The translations under genes and the position numbers were made by a program. From positions 1-64,000 of the forward strand of contig NZ_JAMBOE010000011.1 in the NCBI RefSeq assembly GCF_023715465.1: a stretch of DNA of 64,000 nt, in the 5' to 3' direction. Below, piece after piece: positions 9,077-18,132 of this stretch (within the stretch, counting starts at the first letter, position 1; the number at the start of each line of letters is the position of its first letter). The stretch comes from Paenibacillus macerans (GTDB taxonomy: Bacteria > Bacillota > Bacilli > Paenibacillales > Paenibacillaceae). The notes beneath the pieces are model-generated. The model was not told where the DNA came from. It did no database searches and was given only the letters and a program-made list of their open reading frames with translations.

Positions 9077-11029
9077 ATGAATGCACGGATGGTTTCCATT
9101 CTCCAGCATTTGCTGGTTTCCGACGCTCCTGTCAAAAGCGAGTATCTTGCCAAATTGATTCAAGTCACTTCACGAACGATTCGCAGCGATATTCGGGAGC
9201 TGGATGATTTCCTGAACAAGCACGGGGCGACCATCGAACCTGTAAGATCAAGGGGATATGCGCTCAAAATCACGGACGACCGAGCTTTCCGCGATTTGCT
9301 GCAGCAACTGTTCGTCGTAAACGAACCCAATGATCCCGCCTCTCCCGAATATCGTCAATTGTATATGATCCGGCGGCTGCTGATTGCGGATCACTTTTTA
9401 AAATTGGAGGATTTGGCCGATGAGCTTTATGTCAGCCGATCTACCTTGAATAACGATTTCAAAGAGGTCAAGCGAAGCCTGCAAGCTTACGGAATATCAA
9501 TAGAGACGCGCCCCAATTACGGCATCAGGCTTAAAGGCGATGAAATGCGGCTGCGCTTTTGCATGTCCGAATTTATCATCAACCGTACAAGCGGCGAGCA
9601 AATCGGCCGTTTGGAAAATACGCCGCGCATCCTCGCGCCCGGAGAGATGACCCTGATTCGCGGAATCATTCTGGAGCAGATCCAGAAGTTTGGCGTAGCC
9701 CTTTCCGATGTAGCCTTCAATAATCTGGTCATTCATATGGCGATTGCTTGCAAGCGAATTCGTGACGGCAATCAGGTAGCCATGCCTTCGGCGGAAATCG
9801 CGGATATTCGCGGCAGCGAGGAATTTAAGGCCGCTGAACAAATCGCGGCGTTAATCGGGGAAGAACTGGGTATGGTTTTTCCGGAAGCCGAGGTCGCTTA
9901 TATCTCCCTGCATCTGTCCGGAAATAAGTGGCTCGCGGGGATCAAAGATCAGCGAAGCGAGAGCTTAACGCCGGAAAAACTGCTGGACGCGCGAATCTAT
10001 GAGCTTGGCAAAAGCATTCTGGCCGAGATCGACAGGGACTTGAATTTAAACGTCAGCCATGATTCCGAGCTGCTCATGGGCATATGCCTTCATCTGAAGC
10101 CGGCGCTAAATCGGGTGAAGTACGGGATGAACATTCGCAATCCGCTGCTGGACCATGTGAAAACCAATTATCCGCTAGCCTTTCAAGCCGGGGTCATTGC
10201 CGCCAAGCTGATTGAAAGCAAACTGAATATTGCGATTCCGGAAGCGGAAATGGGGTATTTAGCGATTCATGTCGGAGCCGCCATTGAACGGCAGCGAATG
10301 ACTTCCCGGCCCAAACGCTGCCTCGTTGTCTGCACTTCCGGAGCCGGCAGTGCGCGCCTGTTGCAATATAAGCTGCAAAGCACGTTCGGGGCCCGGCTTG
10401 AAGTAGCGGAAACGACCCCGTACTATAAGCTTTCGCAGATTCCGCTGCATACAATCGATTTTGTCGTCAGCACCGTGCCAATTCCCCAGAGCTTGCCCGT
10501 TCCGGTCGTTGTAGTGCAAACCTTGCTTGGCACAGGCGATATGGATAAAATCGAAGCTTTGCTCAGCGGCAAAAAAGAGCATCCGCTCCGTTATATTCGC
10601 GAAGATCTTGTTTTTCTGCAACAAAGTTTTACAAGCAAGAAAGAGGTTATCTCTTTTCTTGGCAAGCGTATGCATGCCGCCGGCTTGATCCGTTCCGCCG
10701 AGGGTTTCATTGGACTTGTCCTGGAGCGTGAACACGCCGCGCCCACCGCTTATGGAAATTTAGTGGCCATCCCCCATCCGCTTATCCCGCAAAGCGATGG
10801 TACCGTATGGGCGGTTTGCACGCTGGGGCAGCCGATTGACTGGGCCGGCAAACCCGTGCAGTTTATTTGCTTGCTCAGCATAGACAAGAACGGTGAGGAA
10901 CCCCCGACCACCATGTACGATCATCTGATGAGGATCGTCGATCATGCGGAAATCGTCCAGCAGATGCTAAACTGCGGCTCTTATGATGAATTTGCCCGCA
11001 TCCTGTTGAGAGCAGCCGATTTCCGCTAG
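9077..11029 (+). CDS. PRD-containing PTS-controlled transcriptional activator (LicR/MtlR type)
   Basis: 650 aa. Order: HTH_11 domain (~1-60), a second Mga-like HTH (~100-150), PRD1 (~190-290), PRD2 (~305-405), an EIIB-like domain with Cys419 in a VVCTSGAG loop, and an EIIA-type domain with His567 in AIPHP. Conserved PRD histidines are visible (VIHMAI, ISLHLSG, ICLHLK, LAIHVG). Known members bind DNA and are switched by PTS phosphorylation of these residues. The EIIA, EIIB and EIIC genes follow immediately, so it most likely activates their operon. The GGAG element is 13 bases from the ATG at 9077; a second Met occurs at codon 5. Confidence 0.88.
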   Translation: MNARMVSILQHLLVSDAPVKSEYLAKLIQVTSRTIRSDIRELDDFLNKHGATIEPVRSRGYALKITDDRAFRDLLQQLFVVNEPNDPASPEYRQLYMIRRLLIADHFLKLEDLADELYVSRSTLNNDFKEVKRSLQAYGISIETRPNYGIRLKGDEMRLRFCMSEFIINRTSGEQIGRLENTPRILAPGEMTLIRGIILEQIQKFGVALSDVAFNNLVIHMAIACKRIRDGNQVAMPSAEIADIRGSEEFKAAEQIAALIGEELGMVFPEAEVAYISLHLSGNKWLAGIKDQRSESLTPEKLLDARIYELGKSILAEIDRDLNLNVSHDSELLMGICLHLKPALNRVKYGMNIRNPLLDHVKTNYPLAFQAGVIAAKLIESKLNIAIPEAEMGYLAIHVGAAIERQRMTSRPKRCLVVCTSGAGSARLLQYKLQSTFGARLEVAETTPYYKLSQIPLHTIDFVVSTVPIPQSLPVPVVVVQTLLGTGDMDKIEALLSGKKEHPLRYIREDLVFLQQSFTSKKEVISFLGKRMHAAGLIRSAEGFIGLVLEREHAAPTAYGNLVAIPHPLIPQSDGTVWAVCTLGQPIDWAGKPVQFICLLSIDKNGEEPPTTMYDHLMRIVDHAEIVQQMLNCGSYDEFARILLRAADFR

Positions 11030-11118
11030 CAGCGGAAAAGGAATGCATACAGATATGTTATGAAATCGTATACACTGAGTTTGCAAGAGACAGAGATATT
11101 ATTTACGAGGTGATAGCT

Positions 11119-11433
11119 GTGGATGAGTATCAGGAAATCATAATGGAGATCATTACAAATTCAGGTGTCGCCAAAAGCAAGGCGATGGAGGCCATCCTTC
11201 TCGCCCAAAAGGGGCAAACCGAACAAGCCGAAGCCTGTCTTCAAGAGGGCAAAGACGAACTGGTTAAAGCGCATAAGGTGCAAACCCGTTTGATTCAGGC
11301 GGAAGCAGGCGGAACCGCTCATGAAGTTACACTGCTGATGGTGCATGCCCAGGATCATCTGATGTCGGCGATCACGACGCGGGATTTGGCCGAACATATC
11401 GTGGAGCTTTACAACAGACTAAATAACCTGTAA
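11119..11433 (+). CDS. PTS lactose/cellobiose-family EIIA component
   Basis: Cytosolic phosphocarrier that takes phosphate from HPr and passes it to EIIB. The family signature MVHAQDHLM is present with the phosphorylated His at about residue 76 (counting from the start used here). I use the GTG at 11119 because GAGGTGAT lies right before it; a GTG at 11110 would overlap that ribosome site. The protein is all-helical, ~104 aa, normal for the trimeric EIIA of this family. It begins 89 bp after the activator and is followed 14 bp later by EIIB. Confidence 0.9.
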   Translation: MDEYQEIIMEIITNSGVAKSKAMEAILLAQKGQTEQAEACLQEGKDELVKAHKVQTRLIQAEAGGTAHEVTLLMVHAQDHLMSAITTRDLAEHIVELYNRLNNL

Positions 11434-11447
11434 GAGGAGGACAAACA

Positions 11448-11747
11448 ATGAAACAAATTACGTTGGTTTGTGCGGCGGGAATGTCGACGAGCATGCTTGT
11501 ACAGAAAATGAAGAAGGCCGCGGAGGCGCAAAATCTTGAAATTGAAATCAGAGCTACTTCCGAAAGTTCTTTTAAAGAGTATGCGGACAAAACGGATGTG
11601 CTATTGATCGGACCGCAGGTCGGTTACCTGGAAGGCGATTTCAAAGCAAAGTATGAACCTCAAGGCATCAAAGTGAGCGTTATTAATACGATGGATTACG
11701 GGATGATGAACGGAGAAAAAGTGCTTGCCGACGCATTGGCCCTATAA
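11448..11747 (+). CDS. PTS lactose/cellobiose-family EIIB component
   Basis: 99 aa with the phosphorylatable Cys8 in the VCAAGMSTS loop, the hallmark of EIIB of the Lac/cellobiose type. The later GPQVGYL and VINTMDYG segments also fit the family. It receives phosphate from EIIA and gives it to the sugar during transport by EIIC. The ribosome site AGAGGAGG is strong. Confidence 0.92.
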   Translation: MKQITLVCAAGMSTSMLVQKMKKAAEAQNLEIEIRATSESSFKEYADKTDVLLIGPQVGYLEGDFKAKYEPQGIKVSVINTMDYGMMNGEKVLADALAL

Positions 11748-11770
11748 GATTCAGCGCTTAATCCTAATAA

Positions 11771-11785
11771 ATGGAAGCGTTCTCT
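11771..11785 (+). promoter_or_regulatory. cre-like CcpA site between EIIB and EIIC
   Basis: ATGGAAGCGTTCTCT fits the degenerate Bacillus cre consensus WTGNAANCGNWNNCW at all positions. It lies between the EIIB and EIIC genes, where a bound CcpA could act as a roadblock. Consensus match only. Confidence 0.45.
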
Positions 11786-11824
11786 AGCATCTCATTATGA
11801 AGCCTGGAGCAGGAGTTGAAAATA

Positions 11825-13129
11825 ATGAACAATCAACCAAAGTTCTCGCACAAACTGCAAAGAGCGGCCGGGAAAATTCAGCAAAACCGTTATATGAGCG
11901 CCATTTCCAACGGGCTGATGTCCACCCTTCCCTTCTTGATTATCGGCGCCTTCGCTACGCTTTTCTCCGCGCTGGCGTGGGAGCCTTATCAGAACTTCAT
12001 CGCACCGGTGAAGGGCATTATCGGCCTGGCCTCGACGATGACGACCGGGATTATCGCAGTGTACGCGGTGTTCTTCATCGCTTACAGGCTGGCTCAAGCT
12101 TTCGACAAGGACCCGCTGCTTCCCGCGGCTACCGCCTTGCTTTCGTTTTTAATCGTTACCCCTGTTCAAACTTTTGATACGGTACGAGCGTTGCCGATGC
12201 AATGGCTGGGGGCGCAGGGTTTATTCGTCGCCATGATCGTCGGCCTGCTCGCCTCGCGCCTGTACATCTGGATTGTCGACCGCAATTGGACGATCAAAAT
12301 GCCTGACAGCGTTCCGCCAACCGTGGTTAAAACCTTTTCCGGACTGATTCCCGCCATTCTGGTGGCTCTGTTGTTCGTCATTGTGGCCGGCGTATTCATG
12401 CAAACTTCCTTCGGCACGGTCCATGACTTTATCTACACGTATCTGCAGTTGCCGCTGGAAGGACTTGGCGGATCGCTCGGCGCTTTGATCGCCGCGGTGC
12501 TGATTATGCAGGCGCTATGGATGTTCGGCATCCACGGAGCCATCGTTACTCTGGCGATCGTAAAACCGATTTGGATGAGCCTGGACTTGGCTAACCTGGA
12601 GGCGTTTCAAGCCGGGGCTCCGCTGCCGAACGTTATCGGCGTGGCTTTCTGGTCCATCTTCTGCAATTACGCACCGATGCTTGGGTTTACCCTGCTGTTG
12701 GTGTTTATGGCCAAGAGCAAGCAGCTGCGCACCATCGGCAAGCTTGGCCTTCCGGGTACCTTCTTTTCGATTCACGAACCGCTGATCTTCGGCATCCCGG
12801 TCGTATTGAATCCCATACTGGCCATTCCGTTTGTCGCAGCTCCCCTTGTGTGCGCGGTGCTCGGATACGTGGCCACCACCATCGGCCTGCTGCCGGCGCC
12901 AATTGGAATTTATCCGCCATTTGGCACACCGATTGTTGCGCTTGGTTTTATTGAAGGCAGCTGGAAATTGGCCGCGGCGCAGCTGGTGCTGATTCCGATT
13001 TGTATGCTGATCTACTATCCGTTCTTCCGGGCGCTGGACAAACAGCTCCTGAATAAGGAACGTGAATCCGAGGAAAAGAATAAGCAAGAGGGGGCCGATG
13101 TGGCTACAGTAAGTCCGGTTTCCCTATAA
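11825..13129 (+). CDS. PTS lactose/cellobiose-family EIIC permease
   Basis: 434-aa integral membrane protein with about ten hydrophobic segments. Family-typical stretches are ISNGLMSTLPFLIIGAF near the N-terminus, MQALWMFGIHGAI in the middle, and FSIHEPLIFGIPVVLNP. The His and Glu in SIHEPLIFG belong to the substrate-binding region of this family. The ATG at 11825 has AGGAG 9 bases upstream; a TTG at 11816 overlaps that site and is less likely. Lysine/glutamate-rich C-terminal tail. Substrate probably a beta-disaccharide, but the neighbouring DUF4038 hydrolase leaves other plant oligosaccharides open. Confidence 0.9.
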   Translation: MNNQPKFSHKLQRAAGKIQQNRYMSAISNGLMSTLPFLIIGAFATLFSALAWEPYQNFIAPVKGIIGLASTMTTGIIAVYAVFFIAYRLAQAFDKDPLLPAATALLSFLIVTPVQTFDTVRALPMQWLGAQGLFVAMIVGLLASRLYIWIVDRNWTIKMPDSVPPTVVKTFSGLIPAILVALLFVIVAGVFMQTSFGTVHDFIYTYLQLPLEGLGGSLGALIAAVLIMQALWMFGIHGAIVTLAIVKPIWMSLDLANLEAFQAGAPLPNVIGVAFWSIFCNYAPMLGFTLLLVFMAKSKQLRTIGKLGLPGTFFSIHEPLIFGIPVVLNPILAIPFVAAPLVCAVLGYVATTIGLLPAPIGIYPPFGTPIVALGFIEGSWKLAAAQLVLIPICMLIYYPFFRALDKQLLNKERESEEKNKQEGADVATVSPVSL

Positions 13130-13153
13130 TAGTATGTAAAGAGAGACAACACG

Positions 13154-13190
13154 AAAAACGGCGGGAGATTTTAACCATCCGCCGTTTTTC
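13154..13190 (+). terminator. Intrinsic terminator after EIIC
   Basis: GAAAAACGGCGG pairs with CCGCCGTTTTTC. It lies between EIIC and the DUF4038 gene, so read-through may be partial. Confidence 0.8.
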
Positions 13191-13218
13191 GCCATTACGA
13201 TAGCTGGAGTGAGGACCG

Positions 13219-14499
13219 ATGATCAGACTGGGAATATCCGCAAACAAACGTTATTTCGTGCATGAGGGCGCGCCTTTTTTCTATTTGGCCGATACCGTCT
13301 GGAGCGCCTTTACCAATATTACCCTGGAGGAATGGGCTTACTATCTGGATTACCGCAAACAGCAGGGTTTTAATGTGCTGCAGATGAATTTGCTTAGGCA
13401 ATGGGATGCCAGCGGCAGTGAGCTAAAGTTTGAACCTTTCGCCAGCGATGCGGACGGCAGTTACAACTTTTTTGAATTCAACGAATCCTATTTCGACAGA
13501 GCGGAAACGATGGTGCAAATGGCTGTAGATCGAGGTTTTGTCCCCGCGCTTGTCCTGTTATGGTGCAATTATATCCCGGACACCTGGGCTTCCAAACTTC
13601 GTGAAGAGAAGAAAATGCCGCTGGAAGCGGTGGAGCCCTACGTCCGTTATGCAGCCAACCGGTTTTCCAAATATCATCCGATTTATGTAGTCAGCGGGGA
13701 TACCGATTTTCCTTCCGAACGCGCCAAACAATATTACTTAGCCGCGCTGCGTACCGTGAAACAGCATAGTCCGCAGTGTTTGACCACCCTGCACATCCAA
13801 GGCAGGCTGGCGATATTGCCCGATGAATTTTCCGCCAATCCCGATCTCGATTTCTATATGTACCAGTCCGGCCATAATTCGCAATTTCAAGCTACGGCAT
13901 ATACGCTAGCGCTGGAATTCTACAATAAGCCTAATGCCCGGCCTACGATCAATTCCGAACCGTGTTATGAGCAAATGGGCTATAGCCGCCGGGTTTATGG
14001 CCGCTTTACCCGGGCCGATGTGCGCAAAGCCGCCTGGCAAAGCCTGCTTTCCGGGGCCGGAGCGGGAGTGACCTACGGGGCGCATGGGATTTGGAGCTGG
14101 CATCGGAAAGGCCAGCGCTTCGGCGTAACCGGCGAAGGCTTCGACAGCCCTTACGATTGGCGGTCCGCGCTCCAATTTGAAGGAGCCTGGGATTACGGTT
14201 TTGCCAAACGTCTGTTTGAGTTATACGAACTGACCGATTTACGCCCCTGGAACATTGTGCTGAAAAACACGGAGGAAATTCGCGCGGCCGCCACCGCCGA
14301 CTTCACCAAGGTAGCCGTTTATGTGCCGGTCAACACCGTACTGAAGCTGGATGCCGACCTTGGCGAATACGAATTTACGCTTGTTGATCTGGAGCATCGG
14401 CGGTTCGCGGTCCCTCAAGTTACCGTTCGGGAGAACATCACGATCATTGAAATGCACGATTTCGAGGCTGATGTTTTATTGATCGGCAGCAAAAAATGA
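13219..14499 (+). CDS. DUF4038/apiosidase-like glycoside hydrolase
   Basis: 426 aa without signal peptide, so probably cytosolic. The N-terminus (RYFVHEGAPFFYLADTVWSAF, then FNVLQMNLLRQWD) is the typical opening of DUF4038/apiosidase-like TIM barrels (GH140-related). HPIYVVSGDTDF, PTINSEPCYE and TYGAHGIWSWH lie at strand ends as expected, with an acidic residue in each of the first two. A short beta domain ends the protein (~355-426). It sits 90 bp behind the PTS operon and probably cleaves the sugar phosphate or oligosaccharide brought in by that system. RBS GGAGTGAGG precedes the ATG. Confidence 0.78.
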   Translation: MIRLGISANKRYFVHEGAPFFYLADTVWSAFTNITLEEWAYYLDYRKQQGFNVLQMNLLRQWDASGSELKFEPFASDADGSYNFFEFNESYFDRAETMVQMAVDRGFVPALVLLWCNYIPDTWASKLREEKKMPLEAVEPYVRYAANRFSKYHPIYVVSGDTDFPSERAKQYYLAALRTVKQHSPQCLTTLHIQGRLAILPDEFSANPDLDFYMYQSGHNSQFQATAYTLALEFYNKPNARPTINSEPCYEQMGYSRRVYGRFTRADVRKAAWQSLLSGAGAGVTYGAHGIWSWHRKGQRFGVTGEGFDSPYDWRSALQFEGAWDYGFAKRLFELYELTDLRPWNIVLKNTEEIRAAATADFTKVAVYVPVNTVLKLDADLGEYEFTLVDLEHRRFAVPQVTVRENITIIEMHDFEADVLLIGSKK

Positions 14500-14518
14500 T
14501 ATTTCCATCTATTGAACG

Positions 14519-14551
14519 AGAAGAGCCGTGCTCACAGCACGGTTCTTCTAT
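14519..14551. terminator. Bidirectional intrinsic terminator
   Basis: AGAAGAGCCGTGCT pairs with AGCACGGTTCTTCT between two converging genes; it can serve both strands. Confidence 0.8.
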
Positions 14552-14571
14552 TTATTATCATAACTTGCAAA

Positions 14572-15885
14572 TTACTTCGTATAAGCCACAAACATATAAG
14601 TTTCCCCTACGTCCAAACCGCTGACGGTATAAGAAGCTTCACCGGAGATCGGGATCGTCTCCCTTACTCCGTCCCAGCCGATAACTTCCAGCTTGTAAGT
14701 CCCGTCCGGCAAGCCGTCAATGGTAAAGGAGCCGCCGCTATGATCGGTCCAATAATTCAGGTTCTGCCACACCCACATCCATTTGCCGTTTCCGCTAAGC
14801 ACATATTCTCCGCTTTGCTTGGGATCGAGCGAAGCAAACGACATCCCTCTTGTCGCTCGGATCACGTACTCCAGCGTTTTGCCCCGAGCCGTCGGCACCC
14901 ACGAATCCGCGCTCAGACTTAAACCGTAATAACCATCGGCGGTCGTCGAATTAAAGAGGCACCACGGAAACGCAAATTGGGTGGCCGGGGTTTGGCCGTC
15001 ATTTTTCACGACCCCGAGATTATCCCAAATCGCCGTCAGAAAGCCTTTGGCCGCTTCTTCTTCGGTGATCGCGCGTTTCTTGAAGTTGAACTCTGTCGAG
15101 TAAAAATGGATATCCGCCGTAATGCCGGAAGCCTTTTTGACCGAATCAAAGTTGTTCTGCGCAGAATGTTTGTAAGTTCCCTTTATAGGCGCGTATTGAA
15201 CATCGTAGTAGGTATGCAAATCGATACCGTCGAGTTTTCCGGAATTATACAAATCGGCGATCGCCGGTCCGTAACCTCTAAGGGTAAAATCACTGTGCGA
15301 ATTCGCTCTGGCAAATCCGCCGGGATTTACTTTCAGGGACGGATCGACCGAATGCACACCGTCCGCCAAACCTTCAAGCGCATTGTGATAATCCGTTTTG
15401 GAGATCGCATTTTCCACATCGGGCTCGTTGATCGCCGTATAAATGCTAACCCCCCAGTCCTGTATGCCGCTCTTCTGGGCCCATGTTCCGTTTGGACGGA
15501 AACGTTCGGCGAAAGCCTGGCCAATACTGTACCATTTATCGTAGTCGCCGATCGGCAATCCATTGTCCGCATAAGAACCGTAGTATTCGAACAGGATCAT
15601 CGGCGTAATTCCGTATTTGTAGGCTTGAAGCATCATCTTGTCGAGCCGTTCGGGAGTTGGCGCACCATTCGCATAATAATATTGGGGGTACACGTTGACG
15701 CGGGCCATTCCGGCCCCGATAGCGTTAAGCCCCTCAAAACGTTTGGTTTGTGTCGTACTGCCATCGGTGAAATTACCGCCCCCCATCATCGAACCGATAT
15801 CTTGGGCGGAGGCTGATCCAAGCGCATTTTGGCCAAGCAGCATAACAGCAAGCACTGCAATGAACACCGTAATTTTCCGTTTCAT
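14572..15885 (-). CDS. Secreted clan-A glycoside hydrolase (GH39/GH5-like)
   Basis: The start is taken at the ATG at 15885 (AAGGAG 11 bases upstream). Residues 1-~27 are a signal peptide (MKRKITVF, hydrophobic core, SASAQD). The catalytic barrel shows Glu154 in TAINEPDV, the usual acid/base of clan A, and Glu265 in FYSTEFNF, the likely nucleophile. GIDLHTYYD and LPDGTYKLEVIGWDG-like C-terminal beta repeats follow. The family is not resolved beyond clan A. It acts outside the cell on a polysaccharide that cannot be named from sequence. Single gene, convergent with the PTS operon and divergent from the thiamine operon. Confidence 0.75.
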   Translation of the reverse strand: MKRKITVFIAVLAVMLLGQNALGSASAQDIGSMMGGGNFTDGSTTQTKRFEGLNAIGAGMARVNVYPQYYYANGAPTPERLDKMMLQAYKYGITPMILFEYYGSYADNGLPIGDYDKWYSIGQAFAERFRPNGTWAQKSGIQDWGVSIYTAINEPDVENAISKTDYHNALEGLADGVHSVDPSLKVNPGGFARANSHSDFTLRGYGPAIADLYNSGKLDGIDLHTYYDVQYAPIKGTYKHSAQNNFDSVKKASGITADIHFYSTEFNFKKRAITEEEAAKGFLTAIWDNLGVVKNDGQTPATQFAFPWCLFNSTTADGYYGLSLSADSWVPTARGKTLEYVIRATRGMSFASLDPKQSGEYVLSGNGKWMWVWQNLNYWTDHSGGSFTIDGLPDGTYKLEVIGWDGVRETIPISGEASYTVSGLDVGETYMFVAYTK

Positions 15886-16003
15886 TTCTTCATTTTCTCC
15901 TTCATTAGAAAATTTACTAAAATTTACTGACGATTCATTTATCGGATATTTTGGCAAAGCCGTTGATAGTCCGAAATATTCATTTTATTATTTAAATTCA
16001 TAA

Positions 16004-16032
16004 TTGTTATTTTCTGGTTAAGCATGTATAGT
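16004..16032 (+). promoter_or_regulatory. Sigma-A promoter of the thiamine operon
   Basis: TTGTTA (16004-16009), 17-bp spacer, TATAGT (16027-16032), about 30 bp before the riboswitch. Confidence 0.6.
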
Positions 16033-16065
16033 GTATATTAAAATAAAACAATTCAATATCGATCG

Positions 16066-16150
16066 ACACTAGGGGTGCCGCGAGGCTGAGACGAATGCAA
16101 ATTCGGACCCTTTGAACCTGAACTGGTTAATACCTGCGTAGGGAAGTGGA
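16066..16150 (+). ncRNA. TPP riboswitch (THI element)
   Basis: All conserved THI-box blocks are present in order: ACTAGGGGTGCC, GGCTGAGA, ACCCTTTGAACCTGA, CTGGTTAATACCTGCGTA, GGGAAGTGGA. These form the TPP-binding three-way junction. A strong terminator follows at 16204-16234, so thiamine pyrophosphate is expected to cause early termination ahead of tenI-thiS-thiG-thiH. Confidence 0.97.
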
Positions 16151-16203
16151 TAGTTAAGAATGGAATGATGCCTGTCCTGGCTTATTTCCCGTTATTGTTC
16201 TTA

Positions 16204-16234
16204 GCCGCCCTCCTGAAGGAGGGCGGTTTTTTGG
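16204..16234 (+). terminator. Riboswitch-controlled terminator
   Basis: GCCGCCCTCCT pairs with AGGAGGGCGG and is followed by T6. It is the expression platform of the TPP riboswitch. Confidence 0.9.
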
Positions 16235-16270
16235 CGTTTATTTTAGCTCGAAACCAATAACGGCAAAAAA

Positions 16271-16456
16271 TGTCGCTATTTCACTGATATCCGTTCATTT
16301 GGGAGTAATAGAGGAAATTTATGGCGCTATTTTCCCCCGTCGCATGGAAATGCCCACATTCTTGACCATTTACAGGAAAATAAGTACATAAAATTCCGCT
16401 AATAGAGATGAACAGGCCAGGGCTCAGGAAATAAGTACATAAAGTACCTTTATTTT
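16271..16456 (+). repeat. Interspersed intergenic repeat R1, copy A
   Basis: About 185 bp that align end to end with 35522-35706 in the same orientation. Shared blocks include CGCTATTTTCCC, GTCGCA, GACCATT, AGGAAAATAAG and ATAAGTACATAAAGTACC. It lies between the riboswitch terminator and tenI. It is not coding and contains short inner repeats of ATAAGTACATAAA. Confidence 0.75.
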
Positions 16457-16491
16457 TAGCATTGATTTATGGAACTAGGAGTGATATCCGC

Positions 16492-17127
16492 ATGATGAAT
16501 CGTTTTCCATCCTATGCTGCACCTGAACTTCATCTTATATCGGCCGAAGGAATCCGTGTCCATGAACTGCTGAGGGTGGCGGCGGCTGTTCTTCCTTATG
16601 TCGATTACATTCATTTGCGCGATAAGCAGCTTTCGGCCAAAAAGCAGTTTGAGATGGTAAAGCTGATGCGCCAAGCGGGAGTACCGCTGGAAAAAATCGT
16701 CATCAACGACCGGCTGGATGTTGCGCTGGCTGCGGGAGCGGCAAATATTCAACTGGCGGGCCACAGTCTTCCGGCAGCTTCCGTACGCACCCTCGCCCAA
16801 GGAATGCGAATGGGATGTTCCGTTCATTCCGCCGAGGAAGCGGCTGCGGCCGCGAATGAAGGAGCGGATTACTGTCTTTTCGGCCATATCTATGATTCGT
16901 CCAGCAAACCCGGCCTTCCCGGGTGCGGGCTTAACATGCTGGCCGAGGTCTGCGCTCGTTGCCCGGTTCCGGTCATTGCCATCGGAGGAATACGGCCGGA
17001 TAACGCGGGGGATATCATTCGCAACGGCGCGCAAGGTATTGCCGTTCTGTCCGGCCTCTACTCTTCCGCAGATCCGGCGGCGCAAGCCAAATCCTATCGC
17101 GACGCCATTCATGCCGCGTGGCCCTGA
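16492..17127 (+). CDS. tenI: Thiazole tautomerase / thiamine phosphate synthase-like protein
   Basis: 211 aa, TIM-barrel of the ThiE/TenI family: YIHLRDKQLS, VINDRLDVALAAGA, IQLAGHSLP, GCSVHSAEEA, DYCLFGHIYDS and PVIAIGGI in the expected order. TenI converts the thiazole phosphate made by ThiG to its aromatic tautomer; ThiE couples thiazole and pyrimidine. Position at the head of thiS-thiG-thiH favours TenI, but ThiE activity cannot be excluded. AGGAG lies 10 bases before the ATG at 16492. The ThiE-type QxGxKxxS loop appears here as HLRDKQLS. Confidence 0.8.
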   Translation: MMNRFPSYAAPELHLISAEGIRVHELLRVAAAVLPYVDYIHLRDKQLSAKKQFEMVKLMRQAGVPLEKIVINDRLDVALAAGAANIQLAGHSLPAASVRTLAQGMRMGCSVHSAEEAAAAANEGADYCLFGHIYDSSSKPGLPGCGLNMLAEVCARCPVPVIAIGGIRPDNAGDIIRNGAQGIAVLSGLYSSADPAAQAKSYRDAIHAAWP

Positions 17128-17139
17128 GAGGAGGTGAAA

Positions 17140-17346
17140 ATGTTGCAGATTCATTTAAATGGCAGGGACACCCTGCTGAAAGAAGATTGCGTTACGGTGG
17201 ACGATTTATTGGCTGACAGCCCATGGAATAAGGAAAGAATTTTGGTGGAGCTGAATGGAACGGTTGTCCGAAAAGAGGCGTACACCAGTACCCGGCTAGC
17301 CGAGGGGGATCACATTGAACTTGTACATTTTGTAGGGGGAGGCTGA
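17140..17346 (+). CDS. thiS: Sulfur carrier protein ThiS
   Basis: 68 aa, ubiquitin-like, ending in HFVGGG. The terminal Gly-Gly is the site that is adenylated and thiocarboxylated to deliver sulfur to ThiG. AGGAGGTGAAA is directly upstream of the ATG at 17140; the GTG at 17134 is inside that ribosome site. 12 bp after tenI and 5 bp before thiG. Confidence 0.9.
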   Translation: MLQIHLNGRDTLLKEDCVTVDDLLADSPWNKERILVELNGTVVRKEAYTSTRLAEGDHIELVHFVGGG

Positions 17347-17351
17347 TAAGC

Positions 17352-18122
17352 ATGGAAGATGTATTTCACATTGGCGGTAAGGTGTTGTCCAGCCGATTAT
17401 TTATCGGCACCGGCAAATATAACCGGAACACGCTGATTCCTGAAGTGATCGCAAGGTCGGGAGCGGAAGTCATCACCGTAGCATTAAGGCGGGTTAACCC
17501 GGACTGGGAGGAGGAAAATCTCCTTCACCATATCCCGCCGCATATGACGCTTTTGCCAAACACTTCCGGCGCCCGTAACGCCGAAGAGGCCATCCGGATC
17601 GCACGGCTTGCCCGGGCCGCGGATATGGGCCATTGGATCAAATTAGAGGTGATTAATGATCAGAGATACCTGCTTCCCGACAATATGGAGACGATCAGAG
17701 CCACGGAAGTGCTGGCCGCCGAGGGATTCGCGGTGTTCCCTTATATGAACCCGGATCTGACGGCTTCCTTCCGGTTAAGGGACGCGGGCGCTGTCGCGGT
17801 CATGCCGCTTGGTTCCCCGATCGGCAGCAACCGGGGCCTTCGCACCAAAGAGCTGATCGGCATGATGATCGAAGAAGCGGGGCTGCCTGTCATCGTGGAC
17901 GCCGGAATTGGCCGGCCTTCGGAAGCGGCGGAAGCGATGGAAATGGGAGCAGCCGCCGTCTTACTGAACACGGCTATCGCCACCGCACGCGATCCGCTTG
18001 GCATGGCGGAAGCGTTCCGCAGTGCGGTAGCGGCGGGCAGACAGGCCTATTTGGCGGGATTGGGCCCGGTGCAGCAAGAAGCTGTCGCCTCCTCCCCATT
18101 AACCGGATTCCTGGACGAATAG
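17352..18122 (+). CDS. thiG: Thiazole synthase ThiG
   Basis: 256 aa. Forms the thiazole phosphate ring from deoxyxylulose phosphate, dehydroglycine and ThiS-thiocarboxylate. Family motifs: SRLFIGTGKY, PNTSGARNAEEA, Lys97 in WIKLEVI (Schiff-base lysine), PLGSPIGSNRG and VDAGIGRPSEA. Length is normal. Translationally close to thiS (5-bp gap) and thiH (10-bp gap). Confidence 0.97.
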   Translation: MEDVFHIGGKVLSSRLFIGTGKYNRNTLIPEVIARSGAEVITVALRRVNPDWEEENLLHHIPPHMTLLPNTSGARNAEEAIRIARLARAADMGHWIKLEVINDQRYLLPDNMETIRATEVLAAEGFAVFPYMNPDLTASFRLRDAGAVAVMPLGSPIGSNRGLRTKELIGMMIEEAGLPVIVDAGIGRPSEAAEAMEMGAAAVLLNTAIATARDPLGMAEAFRSAVAAGRQAYLAGLGPVQQEAVASSPLTGFLDE

Positions 18123-18132
18123 GAGCGGACGA

